The translations under genes were made by a program, and so were the position numbers. A stretch of DNA of 64,000 nucleotides, taken from Sphaerosporella brunnea. Its lineage: Eukaryota; Ascomycota; Pezizomycetes; Pezizales; Pyronemataceae. The stretch is taken from the NCBI GenBank assembly GCA_008704415.1, contig VXIS01000172.1, forward strand, positions 35,097 to 99,096, in the 5' to 3' direction. The notes under the pieces were generated by a model. It was given only the letters and a program-made list of their open reading frames with translations, did no database searches and was not told where the DNA came from. Below are positions 22,343 to 35,327 of the stretch, piece by piece (position 1 is the stretch's first letter; each line of letters opens with the position of its first letter).

Positions 22343-23530
22343 TCACCATCCCGAGGGCCTCTCGGGGGCCAATTCTGGCTCCTCCGCGTCCACTTGATCA
22401 TACTGACCCTCATCCCATTCGCACTCACACGGACACTGGCCACAAAAGTCACACAAAACCCAGTCAGTTTCCTCATCCCAGTCACAGTAAACGCAACCAC
22501 ATCTTCCCTCCTTCCAATACTGCTCATGGAAGCACTCCTCGACACCCTCTGGACCCCACTGTGCAGGGCAGTCGCATTCCCACGCGATCTTTGCCTCTTC
22601 GACGGATGCAGGCCACTCGGGGTGGACACCATTAGTAATAGGCACGAGATTCACCCTCCAACCCTCAATTCCGCGCTCTCGGAGCACACCCTCCAGCATC
22701 TGCGCGAGCTTTTCCTCTTCACTTTCCAGCGGTTGAGCATTGTCTAGCACCTCTGGCTCGGCGGATTCAGCCCACTCCTCTACCAGCGGGAGCTTTTTCT
22801 CGATCACCTCCATGACCAGATCCTGACTGCCCATGCCTTTGGTAGCAGTCTTGACAGCGTCGGAGATGGAGCTGCCCAAGTAGGCGAAATCGGAGGGGTA
22901 AATTATGGTGCGTTTTGCGCTGGTGGCCTCGGGCGAGCAGGGGGTAGTGCTGCAACGGACAGAGAAGGACTCGTCGTCGCTTGAGAGTGCGAGGGCAGCC
23001 TTCAAGGCGCGGGAGATGAGGGCGGACTCGGAAACGGCGGGACGAGTCGAGGCAGGAGCCGGAGTAGCCACACGGGAAGGAGCAGGGGCCGCCGGCTCGG
23101 GAGTTGTATCTTCTTCTTCCACCTTCACTGCTTCCTCGTCTTCGGTGACTCCTTCCGAACCTTCTTCTTCTTCCTTGACCGCTTCGCCCTTGTTAACTGT
23201 ATCTTGCCGATGAAGCTTGTACCGACACTGCATCACCCACCATCCTCCATTCCCGGAAAATTCCTTCAAGCTCTCCATCATAGCATCAAAGATAGGTCCA
23301 GCAAGCGCGGCCTGTTCTTTGCTATCTATGTGAGCTTCCATTCGTGGCCCACCGGGGGACGGATCGGCCGGGGCTATGTCCAGCTTGAACTTCCAGACGG
23401 CTCCGCTCCGCTCATACTCGTCCTTGAGGATGGCGATGATGCGGGCTTGGGCGGCGTTGTGGAGGTTTTGGGCGATCTCCGTCTTGGAGGGGTAAGGCGG
23501 GTCAGCCGACGGGACACAGTTGCGGCACAT
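22343..23530 (-). CDS. Orphan acidic protein with Cys-rich C-terminus (395 aa)
   Basis: A single long ORF starts at 23530 (context CAAAATG, MCRNCVPSADPPYPS). It begins with a CxxC, has a folded-looking N-terminal 110 residues (AQARIIAILKDEYERSG...WWVMQCRYKLHR), then a Glu-rich low-complexity segment and a Pro/Ala linker, and ends in a dense cysteine region (ECDCPAQW, GRCGCVYCDW, LCDFCGQCPCECEW) that probably binds metal. No intron is needed and a TATA-like TATTTATAG lies about 65 nt upstream. I recognise no family. A long uninterrupted ORF with balanced codons supports it as a gene. Confidence 0.7.
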   Translation of the reverse strand: MCRNCVPSADPPYPSKTEIAQNLHNAAQARIIAILKDEYERSGAVWKFKLDIAPADPSPGGPRMEAHIDSKEQAALAGPIFDAMMESLKEFSGNGGWWVMQCRYKLHRQDTVNKGEAVKEEEEGSEGVTEDEEAVKVEEEDTTPEPAAPAPSRVATPAPASTRPAVSESALISRALKAALALSSDDESFSVRCSTTPCSPEATSAKRTIIYPSDFAYLGSSISDAVKTATKGMGSQDLVMEVIEKKLPLVEEWAESAEPEVLDNAQPLESEEEKLAQMLEGVLRERGIEGWRVNLVPITNGVHPEWPASVEEAKIAWECDCPAQWGPEGVEECFHEQYWKEGRCGCVYCDWDEETDWVLCDFCGQCPCECEWDEGQYDQVDAEEPELAPERPSGW

Positions 23531-23593
23531 TTTGGCTAGTCGTAATATGGGGACGTGTAGGTGGATGCGGATGATGAGCAGTGGTGGGTGGGG

Positions 23594-23602
23594 CTATAAA
23601 TA
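23594..23602 (-). promoter_or_regulatory. TATA box of the 395-aa gene
   Basis: TATTTATAG on the minus strand, about 65 nt before the start codon. Confidence 0.5.
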
Positions 23603-24663
23603 CGAGGAGCGGCCTAGAGCTAGGATAGCGTTCGTGTTCTATGACTCCGGCCATGCTTTTTTTTCCTATTGATGTGGAGTAAAGCTAAAGTGTAAAGCCA
23701 GTGTCCGCAGAATCATCTCAAACCATCACTGTCACACTGTGTCATTCCAGAGCTGAGTAGTCTATCTACGGTCCAATTTCCTGGCCGATGCAGTCTCAAG
23801 GCTTTGGTGCCTTTCGCGGTGCGCCCAATATTAGTATCGCAAGGTGCGAGGTGCCACTGGGCCTCAATATACAATACCGGACATAGTGTCCAGAGAAAGG
23901 GCTGTTCTTGGGAGTCAGTAAAAGTGCATATTTCCTAGGCGACGGAAGCTCGTCCAAAATTCTGCTCATGCTGAGAGTAGAATTACTTTGTAGTCTATTC
24001 CGCAATATCAAAGGTTGCCTTTTGTGGTACGCTGAACACTACCTCAAGGTTGAATACAAAAAACACGAGATTGCGCGCACCCCGAACCTTTATCTTTCCC
24101 TGTCAGGGTGTGCCGAAAGGTAATTTACATGCCAGCGATAATTGTAAGTTTCCGTTCTGATGGCTTTGCAAATTTGTGTTTTTTTTCTTTTTCTTTTCTT
24201 TGGGCCTCCTGCCGTTGATTGGTGAAATCAAATATTGAGTTCGAAGTCGCATAAACCGAAATGGGCGGTTTTCAGTTTTGGAAACTGTTTTAAGTTAACG
24301 TTGAGTCTTAAATGTTTCCAGCTTGAATTCGAAACACTAACGCAAATGCGCAACTTTAAAGTCAGCTGCGAGGAGAATCACGGACCACGACTTATCTCGA
24401 CCTCGTCGGGCTTTTTCTTCGGAGATGGCATGGCGCAGCTGTGGCTAATGATGCCAAGCTGTGGCTCGGGGAAGCTTCAATTTACTGAGCAGTCTTGGAA
24501 ATTGGAAAGGTGGTGTAGTTCACAGGTTTTCCATAATATCAATCCATCAGAGTACGTACGGAAAAAAAGATCACTGACTGATAAATAGCAATTGAAACGA
24601 AACCACAGTCCGGGTCCTAGCTAATGATACTGACAAGCATAAAAAAAAAGCGGTACGTCAAGA
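23603..24663. other. Intergenic, no gene seen
   Basis: AT-rich, no supported gene; one unconvincing 117-codon plus-strand frame near 24.2-24.6 kb lacks any family motif. Confidence 0.45.
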
Positions 24664-25956
24664 TCAGGCCTTCTTCTGCTCTTCAAGAATTCGGGGCTTG
24701 ACCATAGCAATAGCCGAATTGACCGGGAGAACACTGGCATTCAAACCGGGGGCCTCCGGGAGCTGGAATAACACCTGCACACCAGGACGGAAGATCAAAC
24801 AATGAGTGGAACCTCCAAAATGGAACATCCCAATCTGCTGGCCCTTCTCCACACGATCCCCTTCCTTCACCAGCACGTCGCAAGACGACACTTCCGCCAT
24901 ACCCACGGCCATGAAGCACATCAAGCCGATGTCGTCATTGTCGGCCTGAATGAAGACCAACGCGCGAGTTGCCACCTCAGTAATGTAGCCCTGGGACTCG
25001 TTCGGCGCGGCTTCGTCGAAGCCAGCAATCCTGGCCTCCGAGTAGTACGTGCCAGGCACCATGAGCACCTTTTCGACCTTTCCCTTGACGGGGCTGTGCC
25101 AGCGGTGGTAGCACAGAGCGCTGAGGAAAGCCTGATATACGGTTCCGCCGATGAACTGTTTGTAGTAAGGGTCCTGGTCAAACATGTGCGATATAGAGTA
25201 TGGCTGTCCCTTGATCCAGAATTTGTCACGTTCGCCGACATTCTTCTGGATGTTGTACGGGGCGGATTCGCAGGCGTTGTTGATGACCCAATCATCCTCG
25301 GCCGCTTCGACGGGCCGAACGTTGGGCCGGAATTGACGGGTGAAGAAGTCATCCCAGGAGGTGAAGCCTTTATGTATGGCTTCCGGGTCGCAGATGTAGG
25401 TGATGTCGAAATCCTTCATCTGCTCCTGCGCCATGGCTTCAGCGCCGAACCAGCCTTTTTCAGGATCGGTGTTGAGCACCGAGGCCGAATCAGGGGTTTG
25501 AAGGTATGTGGCCCACACGTCGAGCATCGCCGCCATCTGGGTGTTGACCTTTTCGTTGAGGAACGCCGCGAAGCCGCTGGGTGTGCCCATCGGCCAATCG
25601 ATGATCGCGTTGATAGGGAACCCAACCAGTCCGCTGTCTGCTTGGAACTCCGGTGCGGTTTGGATGATCTCGTTGAAGCATTGCAACATCATCTCATAGC
25701 TGCGGACTTGCGGTTTACCGGTCGGATCGTTATTGTAGGGTGGTTTGTGCGGGATCTGGTGGAACATTTGGTTGAAGAGCATGAAGATCGTCGCATCGGT
25801 CTCGATGAGAGTTTTGAATTCTTCGAGTACGGGGAGAAGAGGCGCAACCGAGCGTCGGGACTCGATGCGAGCGACGAGCTTCCCGAGCCACTTTTGGAGG
25901 AGGGCAGGGTCTTGAGGCAGCCAGCCACCGGCTCTTGGGATGTGAATGGATGTCAT
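24664..25956 (-). CDS. Phosphatidylserine decarboxylase-family enzyme, PsiD-like (430 aa)
   Basis: An intronless ORF; the start MTSIHIPRAGGWLPQDP (25956) is chosen over an ATG 22 codons upstream because family members begin near the GWLP motif. The N-terminal half (LPVLEEFKTLIETD, GFAAFLNEKVN) matches the helical domain found in PSD-like amino-acid decarboxylases; the C-terminal half has FTSWDDFFTRQFRP, ACESAPYNI, LCYHRWHSPVKGKV, VPGTYYSEA and the self-cleavage region MFHFGGSTH, where the pyruvoyl cofactor forms at the Ser. Length and layout are those of L-tryptophan decarboxylase PsiD and its fungal relatives rather than of membrane PSD; no transmembrane segment is seen. The substrate is not settled by sequence: an aromatic amino acid is likely, phosphatidylserine less so. 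Confidence 0.85.
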   Translation of the reverse strand: MTSIHIPRAGGWLPQDPALLQKWLGKLVARIESRRSVAPLLPVLEEFKTLIETDATIFMLFNQMFHQIPHKPPYNNDPTGKPQVRSYEMMLQCFNEIIQTAPEFQADSGLVGFPINAIIDWPMGTPSGFAAFLNEKVNTQMAAMLDVWATYLQTPDSASVLNTDPEKGWFGAEAMAQEQMKDFDITYICDPEAIHKGFTSWDDFFTRQFRPNVRPVEAAEDDWVINNACESAPYNIQKNVGERDKFWIKGQPYSISHMFDQDPYYKQFIGGTVYQAFLSALCYHRWHSPVKGKVEKVLMVPGTYYSEARIAGFDEAAPNESQGYITEVATRALVFIQADNDDIGLMCFMAVGMAEVSSCDVLVKEGDRVEKGQQIGMFHFGGSTHCLIFRPGVQVLFQLPEAPGLNASVLPVNSAIAMVKPRILEEQKKA

Positions 25957-26040
25957 GGTTGAAGGTGTGGAGATGGATGTTGAGTGCTTCTGGTTTCCAA
26001 ACCTGGGATGTGGATTTGGCATCGAGAGGAGGTAAGTGCG

Positions 26041-26050
26041 GTTTATATAA
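26041..26050 (-). promoter_or_regulatory. TATA box of the PsiD-like gene
   Basis: TTATATAAAC on the minus strand, about 85 nt before the chosen start codon. Confidence 0.5.
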
Positions 26051-26330
26051 GAACAAGATCAAAGAAGATGATAACATGATAATTGCGGCACTCGATTCTC
26101 GAGAAAGCCAACCTTTCGTGGCCTCCGGCCCGCGAAGAGCAGGGTTTTCAGTATCCGGATTGTCCTGCGCGGGCTGAGATAGAGAAGATTGCTTGTGCCA
26201 GCTGAATTGAAATCCACCCCACACGCACCTGTGATGTCGCCGAACTGGTGCTGACGCAGTGACACCCTGAACTATTTTGATCTGCATCTACGGCCCCTGT
26301 AAAAAGCTAGAACGGGAAGGGAACTGCCTA

Positions 26331-27063
26331 CAGTTGGGGACGCCTTAAACCTGAGTGAAAAAGACCTCGACTTTGACCCGAGATGGCAACACAACAACGC
26401 AATAAATCAAAAAACAAAGCGTATAAGGCGATAGAGGGAATGCAAAAGGTCCTTGCTATGCGCTTCGGTTATTTTATGAGGGCGTGGTTGATTTTCCAAC
26501 AAATTAAAAGTAAAAATAAATTTTGGTGTGAGGGTCGGATGTCCACCTTACTTAGTGCATTAATTATCTTTCTTAGGTAATACTCAGTAGCATGTGTGAC
26601 TAATAGGTGCTAACTTCCTAATCAGGTGGTATTATGCTACATATATATGTTACATAAGAAACACACTTGAATATCGCGAGTCATGTAAAAAGAACATCTT
26701 TGGAGCCACCCTCTTGCTTAGGCAGGCAGCTACGCCAACTCTTCGTTGAAGGGTACAGTACTCAAACATCGAACGGATCACGTTCTCTAAGAGGCCAGAG
26801 CCCATACTCCTTCAAAACCACATCCAGTAGCTACTCCAGAGCTCAATGCTTTCGCAAGCAGCGAGGCGAGGAAATCAAGCCAGTTTCTTAAGTAAGAAAA
26901 CTCCGTTTTTCAGCAAGAAAGCGCGGATTTCGCCGAAAAGAACGCAGGTTTTCACGCGATTTTTTGTTAAAATCATTTTTAAAAATCCCGATTTGGAAAA
27001 TAAAATTGATTTATTTTTTCAACTTGAATGTCCGCCCACTCCGGTTTAAGGCGTCCCCAACTG
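26331..27063. mobile_element. MITE, 733 bp, 27-bp terminal inverted repeats
   Basis: The ends are inverted copies: CAGTTGGGGACGCCTTAAAC at 26331 and its reverse complement ending at 27063, matching over 27 bp with one mismatch. TA dinucleotides flank both ends, the mark of Tc1/mariner-type insertion. The interior is AT-rich and codes for no transposase. It inserted in the upstream region of the PsiD-like gene. Confidence 0.85.
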
Positions 27064-27065
27064 TA

Positions 27066-27784
27066 CTTAGATACTAGATAGTCTCCTTGCAGCCCTGACG
27101 CTGTGTACCCGTACTTACGATCGTGATGAGATCAAGATACCATCACAACCAATGGTCATGACACAATTGCACAACATTTTCTGGGGGAAACCTAGAACCG
27201 GTGGGGCCGCAACATGTAAATCACCGAGTGATAAGCGTGAAGGACGATAGGCGACATTTGGCTATCTTGCGGGATTCAGATCAAGGTAGGCCAGGTCGAC
27301 AACTGAAGGAGGGTGGCCATGGCAGCATTTGGGTTTCGGGTCTCTAATTTATTTTTTATTTTTTATTTTTTATTTTTTATTTTTTTCCCCCTCTTACCAT
27401 GCAGGCTGGCCGCAGTTGACCATCAATAAGGCATATGAGCGGGGATGAGCGGAGAGCCGGCCATAAAAACTGCGTGCGGACAATATTACCGAGTGCACCA
27501 TTGCATGAAACTGGTCCAATCAAAAGTTCACAGTGTCTGCATAGCGCATGCTGCGGCTGATGACGTCTGTGGCGATCTGCGGGGTATGTCTTGTAGCTGC
27601 TGCATGTTAAATTCCATCCAGAGGAAGAAAATCCCGGTATTATCAGGGGTTATTAGCTTCCGTCCGAGGCCTGCCCGACTCGCTCCAAGCATTTCCTTGA
27701 GAGGAGAGATGTATCGAAGCCTGACGATGCAACCGTGCGTACAGTCATTACCTACTTAAGTACCTACCTGTACGTAGGTGCCTA
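27066..27784. other. Intergenic, no gene seen
   Basis: Contains a (TTTTTTA)n-like simple repeat at about 27344-27384; otherwise nothing supported. Confidence 0.5.
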
Positions 27785-28003
27785 TGGTGCAGGCAGCAAT
27801 AAACCTGGTCGTCGCACGGATACTTTCGTCGGAAAATAAGCAGCACGCAAGGGGGGGAACGGTGAGAGCGGAAAGCGCTGGATTATAGAGCGCCTCTGCT
27901 TTGGGTGCTTGATGCTTGTTTTCCTCTGATTTCCGATGCGGGGACGACGGCTTTGGTTGTGGTCGTCCATCTCCGACGACCAGGTTTATAGCTGCCTGCA
28001 CCA
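27785..28003. mobile_element. MITE, 219 bp, non-autonomous relative of the 36.8-kb transposon
   Basis: Inverted ends begin TGGTGCAGGCAGC and continue ATAAACCTGGTCGTCG, about 30 bp; TA flanks both ends (27783-27784 and 28004-28005). The same terminal sequence starts the larger element at 36838. No coding capacity. Confidence 0.82.
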
Positions 28004-28005
28004 TA

Positions 28006-29236
28006 GTTGATACAAGGCATGCATAAACAGTGGAACCAAATTCTCTCGTAGCAAAGCCCGTGGGACGTGTGTAGTTGTTTAACCGCCGCCAATAATTCGT
28101 GTCTGACAGTGACACAGCGCTCATGCGCGGATCCGCCTGCGGTCCTCCGAGACACCCCAAGTTGGTTCTTTTGCAAATGCTCGGCATGCAGCATCCCGCT
28201 GCCCCAGACAATCTTTGCATGCAGATTTCTGGTTCCCCGTGCGATTTTCCCATGGGTCAGCGGGGTGTGGGGGTCGCACGAGAAAACCTTCTATACCATG
28301 ACTTGCGGTGTTATACTTCTATACCATGACGCTTGCATGCACACAAAACACAACAACGCGACTCGAGACAAAATCAAACGTAACAAAAACACAGCAGGCG
28401 ACAGCCCATGTCGCAGTGTAGATATTCCAAGTTTTTCCAAATTTTTGCGGTAAAAATTGATAAAAATAATCGAGCAAAGCAGTGTGTATACTAGCAGTGA
28501 GCTTTGCCATTGTGGGCCCGTCGATGTACATATGTATATAGAAGGTTTTCTCCCAAACAGCATAATGATCGATTCGCTTTCTGCGGGGAAGATAATAGCG
28601 GCCGAAAAGATCGAGGTTCTTGGCATAGCATTGAAGCAGCAGAGCTCGGGTCTATCTATCAAGTCATGCCGGGCTCAACCCCCGCAACCCCACACTCCCA
28701 ACCCTGCAGCTGACCGACTTGCGTGCAGAACAGCTTCTGCATCTCAATCTGTCTGCAGCCCACCACTTTACCCCAACTGGTCGATCCGGGACGACTTGCC
28801 TTGCCCCTGGGGCATGAGTGTCTTTATTGTCTGTATGCGACCGCGAACGATCATGACAGACCCTCTGCTCATCCCCTCCCCTGGAGTTCTGCGCAACGAT
28901 TACAACTCGCAGGCAATACCGCCGAGCAAGCGCACAAAAAATGTGGCGGCCATGGAGGTGTTCAAACTTCTGGTAGTTGAAATGTTCGGCGTAGAAGATA
29001 CTTGTAGCAGGTATTTTCACCTAGTTATCACTATACGTATTCTATCCTAGAACCACCAATCCAGTAAAATTTATGTAGACCTCGGCTCCAACCGATTAAT
29101 CAAAATTGAGTTCAGCTCGTTAATTATACCCAACTCCAACAAATAGGTATGGCGCAATCGGTTGGTCTGAACCCGGTTCTATTCGAACCTTATGCGATCT
29201 CACAGTCGCTTATCTGTACTTAGATCTGCGGTGCCG
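28006..29236. other. Intergenic with repeat fragments, no gene seen
   Basis: 28820-28863 matches the reverse complement of 31904-31945 (TATTGTC, ATGCGACCGCG, ATCATGACAGACCC), a shared fragment of an unknown repeat. CTTCTATACCATGAC is repeated at 28289 and 28315. A 10-bp inverted repeat CCAACCGATT lies at 29088 and 29157. Confidence 0.45.
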
Positions 29237-30130
29237 TTTTTTTTGTTTTAATCATGATTTATTCGGCCGCTTGCGGCCATGACATATAGATATACATGAA
29301 AAACTACCCTTGGGCCTCAAGGGCCCACAGACGGGCGTGTCTGAAGGAAGTAGATAGGAAAGGATAAAAGAGATTGTATAGTAGACGTAAGGAGAGGACA
29401 TATTTTCGGTCCTTAAATTCTATTGCTTTGCCGGCCATTTACCCACATCGGTGCACCTAAGGAAATCCAGGACTGCTGCAGGGCGGCGACCATCCGCCAA
29501 GATTGCCTTTATAGGGGTGAGGGTCTTTTTCCATCCACTACCTTTCGTATATGCCTGCTCTGTGGCAGCTCTGATTGCATCCCACATCTCATCTTGCTCT
29601 CTGCGCCATTTGGCGCACCTTTTGAAGAGATGCTCTCTTGTCTGCTTCGGCTTTTTAGTGCAGAAATAGCACTTGCCGTCCGTCTGTCTGCTCGTCCAGA
29701 GCAGGTACGGGGCTGTTGGCGCTTTGTTGAGTTGCAGTTGGTAATACCGTGATACCAGGACCTTGGGAGCCTTCGCTGCTTTGGCGTCCCACTTCTTCTT
29801 ACGCTTGTAGTAGCCTTTGGACTTGCACTGCTGCGCCAGCCAGGCGTTGCGATCCCGGGTTCTGGTAGTCGTGACGTATCGGCCAATGTGGGCCAGTGTC
29901 GTAATGTGAGCTTGATCGGATCTGTCGAGGCTTCCCCTCGCGGCTTCCTTGGCTAGCTGGTCAGCCATCTCGTTGCCAGGGATGCCTTCGTGGCCGGGGA
30001 CCCAGTGGTATTCCGTGGTCCAGCCCAGTTTTTGAAGTGCTGTCTCGGCGCGGAAAAAGGTGATCTGCGGTGTCAAGTCCGCTTGCCCAAAAGTCAAAAC
30101 AAACACTCGGAAACCGCGAGGACGTGACTC
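29237..30130 (-). mobile_element. 5'-truncated Tad-like LINE with RNase H tail
   Basis: On the minus strand an ORF ending at 29420 encodes the end of an RNase H domain (WVPGHEGIPGNEMADQLAKEAA) followed by the CYFCTKK...TREHLFKRC zinc knuckle. It is followed by a 3' UTR with the GGCCGCAAGCGGCCGAATAA signature and an A-rich tail at about 29237-29251. The N-terminal part of RNase H, RT and endonuclease are missing; the 5' boundary near 30130 is approximate. The remaining frame is unbroken for about 220 codons. Confidence 0.85.
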
Positions 30131-31256
30131 TGCGCCGTTCCGAGCCCCAACTTTGGAAGGCTTCCACGGCTGTCCACCGTGGGTAGAAGTTTACGCTAAC
30201 GGAGTAAGTGTCTACCGTTCAGCAACGAGCGGGATCACTGATGGGCGAACGGTAGTTATTGACATTCTGCGTGAAATCCTATCTCTTCATTGTGGTTGGC
30301 TAAAAAAAAAAAAAGTGGCGTCACGGGAAATCACTCGCACCAAGCATCCAGCGAAAATTGGCGAGGTCCAGGAAAAGCAACGAAGGGATGCTACCGTTAA
30401 CATTATGGATTGCATTGGGTTACGGCTTGTGGAGAAGCAGGGGCCTTGGGAGAAAAGGCTTGCTTGAACTAAGGAACAAGCCAGGGACGGATCTTCCTTG
30501 AGCTGTTAACATGTTCCTACCAGTCACGCCTTCCTTTAACCTCCTAACTGAGCTACAACACGCTGTCCGTAAATGCAAGGATCAACCGGGATTCTTCAGC
30601 ACCCACGCCCACTTCACCTCAGCAAAGGACTCCACAATGAATTGTTATCCTTGCCCAAAATAGTGTTCTATTGGCAGAATGGGGGAGACCTCGTAACACG
30701 GCTGTGGCCATCCTTCCTCTTGGGTAGAAAGGCAACCGGTGGAGGTTGCGTCCCAGCCCGGTCGCGACTTTTTTGGGAGAGAAGGCCGGAGGATTCCGCC
30801 TCGCGTCAATACTCCCGATAACAACCATTATGCCAGTGAGCGTTCCGATCGGTGGGTATACGTATTGAACGATGCGGTAAGACCGTAGGTGTAGATCTTT
30901 GGTGGTTTCGGGGGTCTTACTTCTCGTGGAGGCGTGGTTGAGGGCGTTTTGTTCTCGACGGAAATATTTTTTTCCTTCGCTTCGGCTGTCGCGGAAACTT
31001 GATATTCTGAGAAATAGGTTAACTGCAGCTAAGCCACAGCCCGCGGTCAACTACAGTTAACTGCCTAGAGGCCAGCCGGGCCCGTGGCGGGTACTGATCC
31101 ATGCTTTCGTCCGTGCCGTTGCTGACTCGTCGATGAAAGTGGGTCGATAAGTGCTCCCAACGGCACAGTCTTTCCGATCAGCCCTCTTGAGCCGCCTCCC
31201 AATTGTTCCAGACAACGTATCCATCCCACAGAAACCATGGTAGTGAGGCTTGCATA
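30131..31256. other. Intergenic, no gene seen
   Basis: No supported gene or complete element between the LINE and the hairpin element. Confidence 0.45.
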
Positions 31257-31371
31257 CCGGATATACTCGTCAATAAGAAAGAGAGATAAGGTTGCGTCAT
31301 AGTAACTTCGCCACGAGCTCGGTGACTGTGCCACAACCTTATCTCTCTTCCTTATTGACGAGCAGATCCGG
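31257..31371. mobile_element. 115-bp hairpin MITE, copy 1
   Basis: The two halves are inverted copies over about 40 bp (CCGGATATACTCGTCAATAA at the left, matched at the right with a few changes), with TA on both sides. An element of exactly the same length with related ends and centre lies at 55572-55686. Confidence 0.8.
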
Positions 31372-31373
31372 TA

Positions 31374-32426
31374 CTGGGCCCACGTTCTGGATTCAAGCCC
31401 CCAGTTCAAGCATCCATTAAGCTAGGCCCCTAGACTCCGCCATGCGAGAGCCTACTTGAAGGTTTGTAAGCTGAGGAGCTGTCAACTGCCGGCCATATCA
31501 TCACTGATTGACATGCAGCGACCAGGGCTTGCTTGTATCACGTTTGAATGACTGATGGTGTTTGACGTTGGCAAGACACGTGCGCTCACTCGTTCGAGTT
31601 AACCAAGCTTCAGTTCCCCCGCCGTTTCGGCCATATCTTCAAGGCTAGGAACGACAGCGTCACAAAATGCTCTCGCTAACCCGGAGAGCCACCAGCAGTG
31701 CCGGGTTAAGTTTAAAAGCTGGAGAGTTCGATCGATCAGGAGACAGCCGCACGATTCTGTTCAAGAGCTCTCGACGCGAGCTATTCAGACAACACATCTA
31801 TATTGTGCACCGGCCTATTGGAAGTGCACAAACACCATCATTACGGAGCAATCCACAGTTAGAAGGAGCCAACGCCTCAATCCAGGCAGACCGACAACAG
31901 GGTGGGTCTGTCATGATCGCTCGCGGCCGTATACGGACAATAAACCTGATTACGAACAAACAAACCGACAACGGGGTGTGCGGGGCGGAGGTTTCCGGAG
32001 GATGAACTTTAGGCCGCGGAATGATACCACTTGTATCCGGGCGGCGATGCTCAACTCCATGAGCTGGATCTCTATACCAACCCGAATACAGAGACCACGA
32101 AGGTGAGGTTTTCAACCACGCCAGTTATCCAGACCACCAACCACCTATATCTTGTTCTTCCCATCAGACAATTCCGGTTATCTTGCCAGTTTGCCCTGAA
32201 CAAAAATTGTGTGAACATAGAATACTCTAACACGAACCAGCAAACACCACCAACACGTGAGGCCACCAGAGATTCGAACACATCACATCGACTACCAAAC
32301 AAATTTACTGACGGTATATGTCTTCTCCTTGCTTTACACGATTGAGGAGACGTTAGAAAGTTTGCTAAGCAATAGAAAAGATGTCGAGGTGGTAAAAGCG
32401 AGAAAGGAAAGTCCAGAAAAGGTGCC
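31374..32426. other. Intergenic, no gene seen
   Basis: 31904-31945 is the inverted match of 28820-28863. Sequence just below 32427 might hold a last exon of the SRPK-like gene, as a good GTACGT donor follows the DPWFK codons, but I could not fix an acceptor. Confidence 0.4.
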
Positions 32427-34532
<2,106 letters not shown>

Positions 34533-34674
34533 GGGCCGCTCAGACAGGCGTTTATATTTTTTTCGACGTTTCTGGATTGAAGGCCAGATTCGGCGTCAAA
34601 TGGCTTACAGACATCGATAAACAGCCGGTTGAAAATTCGGATATCCAAGTCAAAAACGCCCGTCTGAGCGGCCC
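34533..34674. mobile_element. MITE, 142 bp
   Basis: Ends GGGCCGCTCAGACAGGCGTT and AACGCCCGTCTGAGCGGCCC are inverted copies with one difference; TA precedes 34533 and follows 34674. The interior is non-coding. Confidence 0.82.
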
Positions 34675-35178
34675 TATTGTGGCTCATACTCCACGGCGTC
34701 TTCACGGACTTCGTTATTACTATTTGAACACTTCCTACTCTGCACGATCAGAGACCATTTGAAGGCAGACTGAATGTAGACGTATGCGCGTATACATACC
34801 CCAAATACACCGATTGCAAGCCCTCGCTCTCACAATCTACTAGCTGGCTGCGAATACAGCCTGAGTATAACACAACCAGCACACAAAACAACAAAGCTAA
34901 CGAACCATTGATGACCCTTGCCTTGCGACACAACGTTGCTATGCTCCATATGATTATATTAATTCCGACCTGTTTCAAGTTTCAAGCGGTATATGTAACT
35001 ATTATTTTGGCCGCAGCCCCTGCGGCACAGAGGCGCTTCCCGGCTAGTCCTCGGAGCGTACCATAATCAGAGACGCCTGTTTCGCGAGGTGCAGAAACAG
35101 CTGCACTGCGAAGAGAAAGTGGCCGAAGAGGAGGCCGAGGAAAAGGCAATTCTATATGCAGATCTGGTATTTCAACCA
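34675..35178. other. Intergenic, no gene seen
   Basis: No supported feature apart from the promoter side of the 76-aa gene. Confidence 0.45.
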
Positions 35179-35185
35179 TATAAAA
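35179..35185 (+). promoter_or_regulatory. TATA box of the 76-aa gene
   Basis: TATAAAA about 149 nt before the ATG at 35328; an AC-rich leader follows. Confidence 0.6.
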
Positions 35186-35327
35186 GGGTTGTGCAGTCTT
35201 TGTCCCATTGATATCCAAACAACAACATCCAGACAATAGCATTCGAACAGCGATATAATTCATTATTCACGGCTCTTGTTTTGCCTCCTAAAGCTCTTTT
35301 TATCTCCACTTCTACAAGTCTGACACC

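Noticed and set aside
24235..24588. Plus-strand frame of 117 codons
   Set aside because: AT-rich, no family, no promoter or intron signals.
24802..25962. Long plus-strand open frame (386 codons) antisense to the PsiD-like gene
   Set aside because: It is the mirror of a GC-rich coding exon; the minus strand has the family motifs and this frame has none.
27344..27384. T/A-rich tandem run
   Set aside because: Simple sequence; no gene or element boundary associated.
28457..29050. Plus-strand frame of 197 codons
   Set aside because: Composition and the shared repeat inside it (28820-28863) point to non-coding repeat sequence; no motif or splice support.
29088..29166. 10-bp inverted repeat CCAACCGATT / AATCGGTTGG
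   Set aside because: Too short and imperfectly extended to claim an element.
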